DNA of 64,000 nt from the NCBI GenBank assembly GCA_025677815.1, contig JAIXMP010000001.1:1736001-1800000 (forward strand), written 5' to 3'. Below the pieces are notes generated by a model, which made no database searches, was not told the DNA's origin, and saw only the letters and a program-made list of their open reading frames with translations. The position numbers were made by a program, and so were the translations under genes. How positions within the stretch are numbered: the stretch's first letter is position 1; each line of letters begins with the position of its first letter. Positions 14,720 through 27,685 of the stretch are shown piece after piece. This DNA is from Phascolomyces articulosus. Its lineage: Eukaryota; Mucoromycota; Mucoromycetes; Mucorales; Lichtheimiaceae.

Positions 14720-15380
14720 AAAACATCTATACCATGGGACATTGCTATTGAAGAAACTGGATTAAAGCTTCAGTTCCCAAGGCTGATAGCTGGAACAATT
14801 GTACTCTCCCCCAATCTGCTCCCACAAAACCTTGACATATTGGTACATTATCCTCGTGCACATCATCTCAACATTAAAAGCTGCATTGAAATTCCAAAGC
14901 GTTTTTTTTTTTTTCACGCGACTGTCGACCGATTATTATTATTCGGTCGTCATTTTGACCTATGTATAAACAATGAACAACCCAATCATTCAATCCAAAC
15001 AAAATGGGCTCGTTGTACCCTTTATAAAAATCACTCAATATTTACAATGACAAAAATTGGATAATGCTCAGGTTCCACCTCCATATCATCAACAACAACA
15101 AGACATTACAGGAGGGTTAGATAACAGTACTCAAAATCCTCCTCTACCTCCGTACCATTAACAAGTTGTCCAAAAACTTATGCTGTGCGAAATTTTATCA
15201 GATTCACATCAATGGTACGAAAACCCATGCGAAAGTTGCGCCTATTATAACGGTTACGCTATTTTGCATGAATCAGTTGACGAATACATGCAATTCCCAA
15301 CTGTGGCTCTAATAAACTCTGCATATCACATCATCAAAGATAAACTATCAACGACGGATGATTCCAACCATCATCACTGA
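14720..15380 (+). pseudogene. Broken coding-like fragments with PPxY-type motifs
   Basis: A frame through about 14760-14900 is interrupted around a T homopolymer. It is followed by a short frame at about 15061-15162 carrying two Pro-rich motifs (VPPPYH and PPLPPYH) with a Gln run, then a 66-codon frame (15180-15380). The pieces lie on one strand but in different frames, with stops between them. PPxY motifs bind WW domains in known proteins; whether this was ever expressed is unknown. I cannot assign a family. Confidence 0.25.
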
Positions 15381-15533
15381 CTGATTCTTCTATTGTGGAT
15401 GTAGTCATGAAGAATATTGTCCTATTTTTATTGTATTGATCAATATTTTTCTGACCACTATTTTTTCATAGCTAGCGTTGATTTATTTTGGTACCATATT
15501 AATGCCATTGATGATTGCGCAAATCAGGTTGAC

Positions 15534-15744
15534 ATGGAATTTTCCATTACAGCATGAGAAGTGATGTCCCAAAAAACAATGTTCAAATCATTTTTTTTAT
15601 CCTTCTTGTGATCCAGAGGAGTCTTTGTGCACATTGTTTCTCCTGTTCGAACACCTTTTCTTGGATCGTTGATAAAATCTCTACCATCTGCCTTGAAATA
15701 GCCACAGTCAACAGATAGCTTTTCATTACCAAGACCAGTGTCAC
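15534..15744 (-). pseudogene. Orphan exon-like coding fragment
   Basis: A minus-strand frame preceded by a good acceptor (TTACAG) reads about 70 residues of soluble, balanced composition (segments KLSVDCGYFKADGRDF, GETMCTKTPLDHKK and DLNIVFWDITSHAV) to a TGA at 15534-15536. It has no starting Met, and I found no upstream exon in phase. It looks like a terminal exon whose partner has been lost or that I could not locate. No family is recognised. Confidence 0.3.
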
Positions 15745-15909
15745 CTGTAATTACTCTAATCGTTTACTTCGTGAATATGGTAATATTGCCAGCAAAAAAA
15801 ATATGGAGCTGTCATAGCAGAAGATATGTAAACTTAAACAGTAATCCGACTGCAATATGATAATCATGTCGTCACATCCACAACAAATGGGTGATCAATA
15901 AATACCATT

Positions 15910-16337
15910 ATGTCTCGTGTAATACGGTTTATATCACAAAGCACAGCAAGAAAAAACAATGTCGATGAGGCATTTCATCGTACCGGGCTAATATCTGAAT
16001 TGGCACTATTTATAAAGAATGGCCACCCTGCAGCAAATCGAGAACATTTTACGACTCGCCCTTTAATGGAAGAAATAAACGACGAACTATCTACAGCATT
16101 CGGTACAATACCTCAACTTCAGCAAGAAATCCAACTACTTGACTATATTATAAATCACCTGCCACGCTTAGAGTCGGTTTATCGCTTAGAAAATGGTTAA
16201 ACTGTTGGATCGTCCCTATTGGTGCTCTTCAAGAAATTGACCGACTAAGTCACTCTGAAGATGACTACGAAGATGAACTTGAAGAGCCACCACTGTCACC
16301 CCAACTCACTTCTATTTCGACTCAAGAAAACACCTAA
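15910..16337 (+). pseudogene. Frameshifted C-terminal coding fragment
   Basis: A 96-codon frame begins near 15910 (segments EEINDELSTAFGTIPQLQQEIQ and LDYIINHLPRLESVYRL-like). It stops at 16200, but the next frame continues directly as plausible protein (LNCWIVPIGALQEIDRL, then an acidic SEDDYEDELEEPP tail) to a TAA at 16335-16337. A single frameshift near 16190 therefore joins about 140 residues of a protein C-terminus. I do not recognise the family; the context suggests element debris. Confidence 0.35.
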
Positions 16338-19300
16338 ATAGTTTCCACCCTCCTTTTTTTCTTTTTTTTTCTCTTCTATGATACTCCCTCCCATAAAAAC
16401 TTATCTTTCTCTCTTCTTCTTCCCTCCATTTGTACCATTACCCTCATTACTTACTCTAGGTTAGCTTTTCCTCCTAAATGGGGGGGGGGTTCAGCTGATG
16501 CCACAAAACTTCATTTATATATAATCTCATCCCAAAGTATCGCAAGGAAGCGGCGATATGCCTATAGGCGTAGGTCAAGCCAGTCATCCACATTAATAAA
16601 TATAAATTTATAATCTATAAAGAATGGCTGTACTTCATTTGATGAATTATATACAGCTATGCCATTACCGTCAACAAAAAAATCAACTGACTTTAATCTT
16701 AGTGTCATCAATTTAATGTCTTCCATCGAGAATATCACTAACGACAACGACAAAAATAATAATTTTGTATCAGAACTCATAGAGTTGAAGGATAAAGCTT
16801 GCGGCACGTTTAATAGCTAATAACTTCCGGTAAAGCATCAATTCTGCTAATACAAAGGCAATCAAACGGTTTAAAGAGAATGCAACTGAATTTTTCTAAA
16901 GAAGAAAATAGTTTGGTTTAATCAGTTAATATATAACTATATAATGTATGGACCTTCATGGTATTATAATCCAATAATAAACACAATTTATTCTATGGTT
17001 TTTTATTATATAAAGCTATATATATAAAACTATATGTTTATAATGTTTTTTTTTCTGGTTATGAATTTTAAAGTAGGAAAGAGATTGCTGGATTTGACTT
17101 ATCGAGAATAGAAACATTTTATATCCTAGAAATCAAAAAGAAAAAATCAATGTGTTACTGTTGTCTCTTGAAGAAACTGTGAAACACAGCATGGGTACAT
17201 AATCTTCTCTCTCCTTGATATATAGCATATTCATTTTGATGCAGTTTTGAATTCGGAATACATTCATGTAATTTAATCACGGTATTTTCATGCATTAAGC
17301 GCATCGCATAGGATATACAAATCGATATGCATTTAATAACCGTTTGATTCTCGTTCGTCATCATATTGTTGGATTTGGAATTATCCATTATGAAAACTCG
17401 CTAATGCACTGATAGACAAGATAAACATAAAATCAACAATGAAAGAAGGGAGAAAAGTTGATATATTGTTATTATGGTCATATCACAGTTATTCATTAAC
17501 CACCCTACATTATACCGAAGTCAACAAATGCAGGAGTAATTGAACTGTAACAATAGAATATGCCATAATATAAAATTATATTCTCTTAACATGCGTTTTT
17601 TCACTTCTTTCTCGTCCTGTTCAGTTCTTAAAGTGAACAAACGATTTCAGAGTGAGATAAAAGACGAAAATGAATCCAACTGACGCACCCGACGATATGG
17701 AATATGTAACTGAAATACAACGACCAGCGACAAGTGCAATGCTCATTGTTCTTTTGATATTAAGGCGCATTTTGGCAATAGAAAAAAAAGTACACTCTAT
17801 ATATCCATCACATTCATACATTTTAACAGTTATAAAAATACAAATTCCTCTCCCTCCTTTGCCATTTCAATCAATACCCGCAGGCTTTTAAAATAGAGGT
17901 ATAATTATAATATTAATTATGGTGAAATACATAACAAATTTTTATTCCTATTATTTGTATACAGTTCGAGTCTTTTCTTTATATCTATCAATATACACCC
18001 ATTATTAATATACTATTGATCTCGTGACCTTCTATCCAATTGCTCCTTTCTCTTGCTTTAAATTTGACACAAACATGTATAAGCCGTGATTTCCAATAGT
18101 GGAATAATAAGAAAGAGAAAAAAAGAGTGTAGTTAAGATAACCCATTTGCAATCACAATCAGAAAAGAAAAAAAAAACCACAGTAATGTGAATAACTAAC
18201 TATTTAATAATAATAATAAGGAATCTAACCCAAGTAGGATCTGAGCCATGAGCCATCGAGTCATTATGAATCACCATCCCATTACTGAACCAAATGTATA
18301 CAGCCAAAATGGGTTGGATGGTACCAGTTTGAAGCAGAATAATAGAATAACTAAACATTCAAGCAACCAAAGCAACTACAATTTCATCCACATATAAGTG
18401 GCGTGAGCTAACCAGTTGTTAAAGAAGAAACACATTTGGATGCCTCTAAATAATAAGATAAGGGGGGAAGGGAAAAAGGGTAAAATATGAACCAGAATTG
18501 TCAACAGGAATAGATAAGAAAAAGATATCAATAGTAGTGGAATCTTTCGTCATGATAGTACTAGATTCTAAGATGGTATTGATAGAGTAATTGAATTTCT
18601 TTACCATCCTCATTACTCAATTCAACTCTACCTGTAAGAAAAATAAGTCTTGCATCCAATGAAAATGCTCTTATAAAAGCCCATCCAAATCATGGTGCCC
18701 ATGATTCTTCCTTGTGTTGATTTACAAAATCCAATTCCTCATCGGATTAGTACTACTACTACTAGAACTAATAATCAAATTCAGAATTCTGCTCTTGATT
18801 ACTATTATAACTTTCCCCACTATATTTTCATTCATCTAATTGCTACCATTATGAAGTATAGTAATGTATGCGTTGTTATATAATTGGATATTGTTATCCT
18901 TACACAGCTACTATATAATATGGCTTGTCTCTTGGCAAGCCAAAGATTCATGTAAAACATCTATGAAGGAAATACAATAATATATATATGTGCCAATATT
19001 TTACTTTCTCATAATAATCATATATATACATATACCAATCAAATTCCATCATGTTGCAGTTTATTAAAAGGTCATAAGTGTGTATATATGTACATCTGGG
19101 AATAATAGACAAGTGTGTGAAAAAAAGGAGGGAACATATCATCAAGAAGAAAAAGACATATCTAAATTAGAGATACTTTATACTACTACTATTACTACCA
19201 TTTTGTTACTATGGTTGTGCTCCATGTAAATAGATTATTGAATTTTATATAGTCATTATGTTTTCGATAATGACAGAAAGTGGGATGATGACGATATTGG

Positions 19301-19539
19301 CAGTAGTATATATATATCGATAGATAATAAAAAAATGACAGACTTCCATAACAGTATGTAAGTATATTTGTGCCTCCACTATGCCGAAGGGATCATTGTT
19401 ATTATTGTAGTAGTAATCTGCTGAATTATGTTTTGTTGCTGTTGTTGTGATGGTAGTGGATAATTTTCAACATGTTGATAATTCGTTGATTCATCAAAAC
19501 GTGTCACTCGATACCGTCCACTATGATTGTTATATTTTG
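16338..19539. other. Gene-poor AT-rich spacer
   Basis: Only weak open frames appear (minus 16562-16807 and 17155-17388, plus 17670-17891 and 18692-18883). None has a recognisable motif, good splice context or composition distinct from background. Some may be relics of the 12-16 kb debris. The right end is the 3' flank of the tiny gene at 19540. Confidence 0.4.
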
Positions 19540-19698
19540 TTAGTCAAATCCCAATCCATCAATAAATTTATCTGCTGGTTTTTCTTTTTTAAGGTTTTCC
19601 AGGTAACCGTATACTAACTTGTGCAACGCACACCATGCAAAATGTGCTTGTCTTGATAAATCGGCACTGCATACAGGACAAATTTGGCGAGCCGTCAT
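19540..19698 (-). CDS. Tiny Cys/His protein (52 aa), putative C2HC zinc site
   Basis: This is an uninterrupted frame of 52 residues from an ATG at 19696-19698 to a TAA at 19540-19542. Near the N-terminus it has CPVC (Cys7, Cys10), then WCALH (Cys23, His26), a plausible single zinc-binding site, followed by a charged Lys/Glu helix and an acidic end. It was found by reading the strand directly. Composition is clearly protein-like against an AT-rich background. The leader upstream is A/T-rich (AAAAAATGAC context). It could instead be the first exon of a longer gene, but the stop is in frame and no donor is obvious before it. Function unknown; the C23/H26 spacing recurs in the tiny ORF at 44050. 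Confidence 0.5.
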   Translation of the reverse strand: MTARQICPVCSADLSRQAHFAWCALHKLVYGYLENLKKEKPADKFIDGLGFD

Positions 19699-20325
19699 TT
19701 TTTATTTGTTTTTTGAATATGGATGATTCGTTTAAATAAGTTTGTTGGTATTACTTATATTGCTTTTATATGTAATAAAATGAAAGAGGAGGAGAAAAGA
19801 AATAAACTAAAGTAATTAAAAAAAAAGTTGTTTCTTTTTATATACCAAAAAAAAAAAGTAATTGGGGGGAGTGAGAAAGGAATCACTTTTTGGAGAAGGA
19901 TGATGATGATGATGATGATTCTACTTGTGATCTTGAAACGTTTTTGACAACATAGTGTATCCATCTCAAGTCCGCTTCTCTCTCTCTTTTAGTAAAAAAA
20001 ACCCCCTTGAATAATAAACTCATCATCGTACATACATGTATATATAAATCATAAAAACACAAACTAAACCCTATTATAACAACAGCAATAACAATCATCC
20101 AAATAATAATAAAAAGACGCAAAAAGAAAAAGTAGAATATTTCGATAAAAGAAGTGAGGAGGGGGTATATATAAATAGTGTGATGGGAAGAGGGAATCAA
20201 ACACTATTTATTTTTCAAATAATAATAATAATAAAAATAATAATAAACAGCTGATGGATGATTATAATGGATCGGATGAAAAGAACTAATAAAATGGTGA
20301 TGTAAAGAAGTCAAAAGTTTATATT
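19699..20325. other. Intergenic spacer
   Basis: This lies between the tiny Cys/His gene and the 3' end of the ankyrin-DIL gene. It contains poly-A/T runs, a short ATG/ATC repeat near 19900 and no credible gene. Confidence 0.5.
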
Positions 20326-23300
20326 TTATGAGACAAGATTATTGTCTAATCTATCCATCCATTCCTCTGGAATCGTAGGTACAATACCACCACGTTCTCT
20401 TGCTGATTTTTCTCTTTCAGCGCTCAACTTTTGTTTGAACTCTTGACACATGGCATCCGATACACTCATGGTTTCGCCTTGCTTTAAGCTCGGTGGCTGA
20501 TGCTGCTGAGAATCACAGGGTAAAGAAGAACAAGATGAAGGTATTACTTTTTTACCCCATCCACTAGTTGTAGGTAGTGAAAAAGGTAACATGTAACGGC
20601 TATCTCGTTTCTCTACTGTCCATTCACGTAAACCATCAGGATCTTTTGATTCTTCTTCTGGTTCCGTCATCATCATATTTTGGTCTGATTGTTGTTGTTC
20701 TTTGTTGATATCATTTTCTTCTTCTTCCTCTTGTTGTTGTTGTTGTTGTTGAAGTTGCTGTAATTGTAATTTTGCTTTATGACTTCCCACCACACTTGCC
20801 ATAAATAAACTACCAAGACTTGAGACACTTGTTGGTCGTGATACTGCACTGCGGCTTGATGAACTGTCGCGTCTCGAAATGTCACATGATGCTCTTTGTT
20901 GTTGTGTTTGTTGTATTAATTGCTGTTGCTGACGTACTGTATCTTCAGCAATCTGCATGACATATTGATTTACTTCATCGGGTAAACGAGTCTCTGACAC
21001 TTCATATCGATAATTGAGAACACAACGTTTGATCTGTAACGGGTTTAATACATCAAACGTTTTCATTGTGTTGACAAATAACATCAATTCATTCAATTGC
21101 GACACGCATTGCAGCAACTGCAAGAGCTGCACCAATGGGTTGAAATAAGAAGCCAAGTGACTTGGCAGTTGACTTTCACGCATCCACTCTTCTAATGCAG
21201 TGACATTCATTCGGATTTGTAATGCTTTGGATCGACATAGATATTTCTTGTTGCTCAATATTCGATTGAACATTTCACACGATAAGAAATGGAAAAATTG
21301 AGCAATCGCTTGCAATACAATGGCTGGATGTACTTCATAGGATTGAAGGACGTAAAGAATCGATGACAATAATGAAGTGATGGATTGTGGAGATAATGTA
21401 CGTGGTGAGGATAAGGCGGAAGAAGAAGAAGAAGCGGCGGTGAATGATGAAGGTGAGGATGGTTCGTTAGAATAATGATGATGATTGTTGCTATTATTAT
21501 TATTATCCGTGTTATTGTTGGATTTGCCTCGTGTACTATTACGGCGATAAAAAAACGAAAATCGTCGTTGCCAATCATCAGCAAAATCCACTTGTTCTGT
21601 TAAGCCTTGAATAGGTTCATGTTCCAACATGGCTGGCTCCAAAATCTTGTCGATACGTTGTTCTGAATCCATGATCAATAATGTATATGTTTCACATACA
21701 AGTTCTGACAATTCAAGTTGATGTTCCGCCGTAGCAACGACTAAGCCAGAATCTTTTTTCAAATAATAAAGTAATTGAGATACATTGGCCATCCAAAACG
21801 CTAAAGTATGAACATCACCGGAGTTGGCCTAATTAGAATTTGATGGAGAAGGATAAAAAACATGGTTAAAGTTGTGTGTGATGTGTGTGTGTTTTTTTTA
21901 CTAAATGGAGTAAACACAACAAAAGAAAAAAAAAGCCCGCCAACAACTTAAAAAAAACAACTTACTTGGAGCACATGATTCATCTTGGCGATAGCCGCAT
22001 TTAAAAAAATATGAAGTAACTCCCGGCTTGAATAATAATGTGCGAATCGTGCACTTAAAAAGATAATATTGGCGGGTACCCAAATCTCTTGTCGTGTTTT
22101 CATCGGTAATGATAAATTGGTAATGGCTGTATCTAGAATATGTTGAATATTTTCTTCGCTAAAGACAAACATTTGATCAGGTAGACATTTATCCCAATCA
22201 AATTTATGTATTGATTGCATACTGGCTTCACAACTGGCTAATTCATCTTCTTCTAATGCTTGTTGTTGCTCATCCATTGTATCATATTCTTGTTCACCTA
22301 ATTGCATTAATTCACGATGACTTTTTTCGGTATCTTCATTATTTTGATAATAAAAATCAAGTGGATCTTCATCATCCTGATCTTGTTCATTATTGATATC
22401 GTTTTGTTGTTGTGGTATATTGTTGTTATGAGAAGAAGCGATAGGAGTGATAGGAGCGGAAGATGGATGATAACGACGGAAACTCTTCCTTCTCCGTAAC
22501 GCAGTTTGTGCTGTAAGAGAATCGGATGAAACATTTCCTTCTTCAAGATGTGACATAATGTGGATCATTTGTTCATTTCCAGTGTCAATGAAATCGAGGG
22601 CTGTACGACCTCGCGCCGATTTTGCTGCCGAGGAAGCACCACGTTCAAGTAATAATTCTACCACTTGACTATGGTTATTTGTCGTAGCCCACATGAGAGC
22701 TGTCCAACCACCTATAATGAGATGAACAATAATACATATTAAGGTTTATAGTGAGATTCGACTTGTTGAAATGATAGAACTGGGAGTAAAGAATCCAATC
22801 TCAACACCTGCATAAAAAATCTTTTATACTTGTAAACTCCAACTTATACACACATAAAGTTTTACTTCTCTTTCTCTTTTTTCCCTTTTCCTTTGACATG
22901 CATTCCCCTTTGACAGCTTTTATATATTATATAGACGGTAGCTATATATATAACCACACACATATTATATATATCTTTCCTTTTTCTTTTTTCCCCTTAT
23001 TTTTTCTTTCTCTTTACCCTTTTTATTTTTAACTTCTTATCACCCCCTTAAAAAAAAAGAAGACAGATTAGAAGATGACGAAGTAGAATGATAACTTACG
23101 TTTATCTTGAACATCGACTTTAGCACCAGCATTTAATAAAATTTGAACAACTTCAGTTTTACCAAAACATGCAGCATAGATTAAAGGTGTTGTACCGTCT
23201 TGTTCATCATCTGCAGCATCAATATCAAGAAAAGGCGTTAATCGTTGATCAGTCAATATTTGATGCACTTTGACTGCGTCACCATTGGATGCCGATCGAC

Positions 23301-23913
23301 CCAGTGACCTGCTAACTCTTTTGCGCCACTGTCGTTGATGCATTTCATGTTCAGTTTCGTTGTGGTGCTGATGATTTTGTTTATTTATTTCTTGTTCTTG
23401 TTCTTCTTCCTCATCATCATCTAAATCCAAAGGCAGTGTGGTATTTAATAATGTAGCTGCTGCTGTCGTTGTAATGGGTGTGGATATGGATGTAAGAGAA
23501 GATGCAGTAGAAAAACAAGAAGATGTTGATGACCAAGAACACACATTTTTTCGAGTTGTTTTACGTAAACTTATTTTATCATCATAATCATCTTCATCTT
23601 CCTCGTCTTCCTCTTCTTGTATTGACTGCTGTTGTTGTTCGTTGTTTTGTTCATGAGGATCTACGGGTGATTGTGGTTGTTGTTCGTCTTTTTCTTCTAC
23701 AGGTGTAGGTGGTGTGGTTGAAGATAACCCCGCTGTATTTGATTTATTATTATGAGGTGGTGGCAATACGCATAATAATGAAGGTCTCCTTTGTCGTCGT
23801 CGTTGTTGATCATGTTCACCTGGTAATGCTGAACCACTACATCTACGTTTATTATTTAATGAGGTGGTTGATTGTGATCGTTCTGGTAATGTTAATTCGG
23901 TTGCTGTCGTCAT
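20326..23913 (-). CDS. Ankyrin-repeat and DIL (dilute) domain protein
   Basis: Three exons (23100-23913, 21966-22711, 20326-21828) join in phase to 1020 residues. Residues 1-200 are low-complexity and acidic (Ser/Thr/Gln/Glu-rich). Ankyrin repeats follow, from about 200 to 320 (GTTPLIYAACFGKTEVVQILLNAGAKVDVQDK, split by intron 1, then GWTALMWATTNNHSQVVELLLERGA). After a second acidic linker, a helical region from about 450 onward leads into the DIL core at about 670-800 (QFFHFLSCEMFNRIL, then NVTALEEWMRE). DIL is the class V myosin cargo-binding fold, and stand-alone ankyrin-DIL proteins without a motor occur in fungi, including fission yeast. The C-terminus has a poly-Gln/Glu tract. The role is unproven; tethering or trafficking is the usual suggestion. 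Confidence 0.85.
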
Positions 23914-26055
23914 TTTATTTATTCTTTATATATGTATATATTATAAGTGAGTGAGTGATATGATGTATGCAGAGATATACAAAAGATATGAGAAAGTGAA
24001 AAAGAGAGAAAGAAACACTATACTATACTATACTATAGATACGTACAGTATATTACAGCAAGAAGGAAATAATAGGATTTATTTGTTTTTTTTTTACTTT
24101 TAGGTATTGATTCGTCGTGTTATTGGTGATCGTTCGATTCGTTCGTTTTGTTGGTATAATTGGGGGTTTGTTAGGCGTATTTTTTCTTTGTTTATGTGTA
24201 TATATATAATGGAAATCTAATATATTTTATATTTATATTTATATTTTTTTTAAAACGCGTGAGTATGATGAATATGGGCAAAAAGAATTATGGTTCAACC
24301 TTACCCAAAAGATACAGTATATCCAGTAGTTAATAGTATTATTATTATTATTATTTAGTAGAATTAATATGATTAATATCGTATATAAATGGATAGCTAT
24401 TAAGTTTTTTTTAGATACAAAAAGATATATTATAGATGATGAAAAAGTAATAAAGACAAAAGAAACGAATCAATTCACAATTGAAATCGATATAGAATTG
24501 GATGAATTATGTATTTTTTTAGGGAGGATAATAATAATAATAATAAACGAGGGCTTTTTTTTACGTGGTCTTCTTTTTCGTATACGTAGAACTTTTTTTT
24601 TATCTTAGCCCACACACACGATATAATAAACTTGTAAAAAAGTTAAAAAAGAAGAAAAAAAGGGAAAAAAAGTACCTTGATCGACTTTTGGGTCAGCACA
24701 CAAAGCACACACTCAGCTTTCTCCTTAATTCCTTTTCTGCATGTTTTTTCACTAAAAAAAAAAAAAAGAAAGGAGAGAAGAGAAAGGGGGGAGAGAGAAA
24801 GAGAGAGAAAGAGAAACAAAGAGGAGAGATAGCGGCAAATAATCATAACGTTGAATACCCCACTTTCTGGAGGACTTGTTCACTACTTGTTTATCATAGT
24901 ATCCATCTTCTACATCTTCATCATAATCCGTTTTTTTTTCTCCTTTGTAAAGGTACGTAAGATACCCTGTCAATCGTACAGTGACATAGAGGAGAGAAAG
25001 AAGAAGGCTATCCTAAACTTGTATATATGTATATATAATATACTTCGGATATCAAGGGGGATCAAGTACATCATTATGGGGGGGGGGAGGAAAAAGAAGA
25101 AGACAGACTTAGTGAGGGAGAGATTTGAGTGGATTGGGTCAAGAGTTATATTTGAGTTTCTCTTTTTCCTCCAAAACAAATAACATTGCCTGTTGTTGTT
25201 ATTGTTGATAGAGTTTATATCAATATATAATAATCTAACTTGGTTCCATTATTAATTTTATAAAATTCATTATATAACGAACTAGAAGATAACAATTCCA
25301 TCATTTATGCCATTTTGATCATTTCATCCATGCCATACATAGAATTTTCTTTTATACATCATCATCGTCCATTTATCTAAAAAAGTTCTTATATTACCGT
25401 ATTGAAAGCTCGTGAGCATAGCAATAGAAAAGAAGAAGACCATTTGGTCCAGATTTATAAGTATTTCACAGAACGTTCTTCTTTTATCTCGTTTAATGCA
25501 TCCCCACTATATACTACGTACGTACTACTACTACTACTATTATATTATACTTCTTTCTTTTTATTACGTATATACTATTATAATATTATATACTTAGGTT
25601 TACTGATAGAAGAGAAAGTCTATATTATCAAAATCATACCAAACCCAAACTTTACTGCATAATGATATATAATAGTAAAAAACGCCTAATGTCTACGTAT
25701 ATAATATAATATTGAATGACTCACCAAAGAACAAGATAAGAACAAGGTTGTGCGTGCTATTCTTGTTGTTCATCATAATTGACAAAAAAAATATGATACG
25801 CCACTTTGGAAAAAAAAAACCCCCCCTTTCTCTCCCTATTATTTAAAAAATAACCTGAAAACAAATGAACGTATGATACTCAAATGACAAACTATTATTA
25901 TAAGTAATCAAATACAAAAAAAAAGAGTTATAGTAATACTTTTGTTGTCTATACATCTGGTGATAATAAACGAGTCATTTCTATCCTACTATTAAGTACT
26001 ATATCACTATGACTATATACTATCTTGGTACTATGATAACTATGACTGTTTCTTG
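23914..26055. other. Intergenic spacer with simple-sequence DNA
   Basis: This is the upstream flank of the ankyrin-DIL gene. It contains purine-rich runs (24770-24830), a G9 run near 25080 and many TA/AAT tracts. Open frames here (for example 24565-24960) translate simple sequence and are not credible genes. Confidence 0.5.
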
Positions 26056-26412
26056 CTAATGCGGAGCAGGGACAACGATAATTCTTGGATCTTCTTGAAT
26101 ATCCTTATGAAACAATGGAGTAGTACAGATACATTTCTTGGATATTTTATTACATTTACCGAACAAGTAACTTTCTTTAAATAAGCAATGGAACCCGCAG
26201 GTAAAGTCACCGGAACAATTTCTTTCTGTAGCATACTTTAATGTTTTGGGTCGTGCAGGTGCTGCATCTTTATTATTATTGTTATTCCTCTTGATGAGAT
26301 GCTTCATATCCTGGCTATTATTTTCAAGAGGTACAGGTTGTACTAATTGGATCAAAGAAAAGAAGGTCAAGACCATGAAAAGGAAGGGAATGGATCGAGT
26401 GATATATTGCAT
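26056..26412 (-). CDS. Secreted defensin-like cysteine-rich peptide precursor
   Basis: This single-exon gene encodes 118 residues. I chose the ATG at 26412 because it immediately starts a good signal peptide (hydrophobic core about residues 8-24); an upstream in-frame ATG at 26442 would add ten residues. A propeptide-like section contains a dibasic KR at 41-42 and an Asn run. Six cysteines at 66, 72, 76, 87, 94 and 96 give C-x5-C-x3-C-x10-C-x6-C-x-C. The CxxxC plus CxC arrangement is the signature of cysteine-stabilised alpha-beta defensins. Fungal defensin-like peptides are known antimicrobials; activity here is inferred. Unusually, about 22 residues follow the last cysteine. Confidence 0.7.
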   Translation of the reverse strand: MQYITRSIPFLFMVLTFFSLIQLVQPVPLENNSQDMKHLIKRNNNNNKDAAPARPKTLKYATERNCSGDFTCGFHCLFKESYLFGKCNKISKKCICTTPLFHKDIQEDPRIIVVPAPH

Positions 26413-27179
26413 AATAGTGAATGGAATGGGGAGGATTAGCAATAGATGGTAATACGTAGATAGGTATAATTATTGGATTTTGCAATTCATGATTCCACTT
26501 GTTGGATATTTATATGAAAAACAAACCAAAACGCGCACATCATGATCGTTCATCGTTTTGTTTTTTAGGGGTGATAAAACAACACATATCCAATGATATG
26601 GATGTTTCTATTATTATTGATTATTAAATGTTATTTATATATTATAGTTATTATGTGATGGTTGTTTTCTTTTGCAAATCAAAGGAGAATCCCACGAGTC
26701 CATCTTATAAATATAGACATAAAAGCATTGTTACTCCTTCCATCCAAAAACAAACATACTTCTTTAACATTTCATTTTTTTTCCTACTCCCCTTCTCAAT
26801 TTCTCCTTAATAGTCCATTCTATTTATCATTATCATGCACTATCTTCAACCATCGTTCACGATCTACCATAACCTATAAATGTTATATATAAAACATCCA
26901 AAAATAAACACACAAGCACACACACGATCTTTTTCTTTTTTCTCCTTCATTTCCTTTATCCATTTCCCATTCAAATCCAACCATATCATTTTCCAAATAG
27001 GTAGCCTCCAGTTCAATTGACAAAATAAGAAACGCGCGCGTCATCAATAGATATATATATAAAAAAGAAGAGTGGCAACAAATAACAAAAAGTAAGGTGA
27101 ATTGTTGTTGTTGGTTTTTGCGATTTTTTATTCGTGAAGGTTGAGACGGTTAAAAGAGACACACACAACACGAGTTTGT
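26413..27179. other. Intergenic spacer between defensin-like gene and P1
   Basis: This stretch holds the promoter side of the defensin-like gene and the 3' flank of P1. The sequence is AT-rich with CA/TC runs, and no gene is seen. Confidence 0.5.
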
Positions 27180-27685
27180 TTAGTCGAAAAGACCGAAGCC
27201 CATATCTTCATCCGATTCCTCAGCTTCTTCTTCCTTGGCTTCTTCAGCGGGGGCAGCACCACCAGCAGCGGCAGCAGCAGCACCACCAGCAGGAGCAGCG
27301 CTAGCACCGGGTTGGGAAAGACCAGACAACAATTCCTTAAGGTCCTGACCTTCAACAGCCTTGGCGAAAATGTTGAACCAGACGGGTTCGACGGTAACAC
27401 CGGCAGCCTTGACCAAAGCCTCGAGCTTGTCAGCCTATTTTACGGTGGGGGAAAAAAAGAAAAATTCAATTTTTATTTTTATTTTTTAGAAATTCATAAT
27501 TGCGTAGAGTTGTGCATGTTTTGTTGAAAATGTTGAATTGACCCCCTCGATGGGCATGTCATTCTAAAAAAACATTGGAGTATCTATCTATCAATCAATC
27601 AAAAAAAAGGACGTACGGTGATTTCGACTTCACCGTCTTGGAGGATGAGGGCAGCGTAGACAACAGCGAGTTCAGCGGTCGACAT
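27180..27685 (-). CDS. 60S acidic ribosomal protein P1
   Basis: Two exons (27617-27685 and 27180-27434) encode 107 residues, the usual P1 length. The N-terminus ([17 protein letters not shown]) and helical domain ([15 protein letters not shown]) are diagnostic of P1 rather than P2. An Ala/Gly hinge follows, and the conserved acidic end [12 protein letters not shown] recruits translation factors to the ribosomal stalk. P1 pairs with P2 on P0 in the 60S stalk. The intron falls after codon 23. Codons are strongly C-ending compared with neighbouring genes, as expected for a highly expressed ribosomal protein. Confidence 0.97.

Noticed and set aside
24565..24960. 131-codon plus-strand frame
   Set aside because: It translates poly-A and purine-rich simple sequence (long Lys/Glu/Arg runs).
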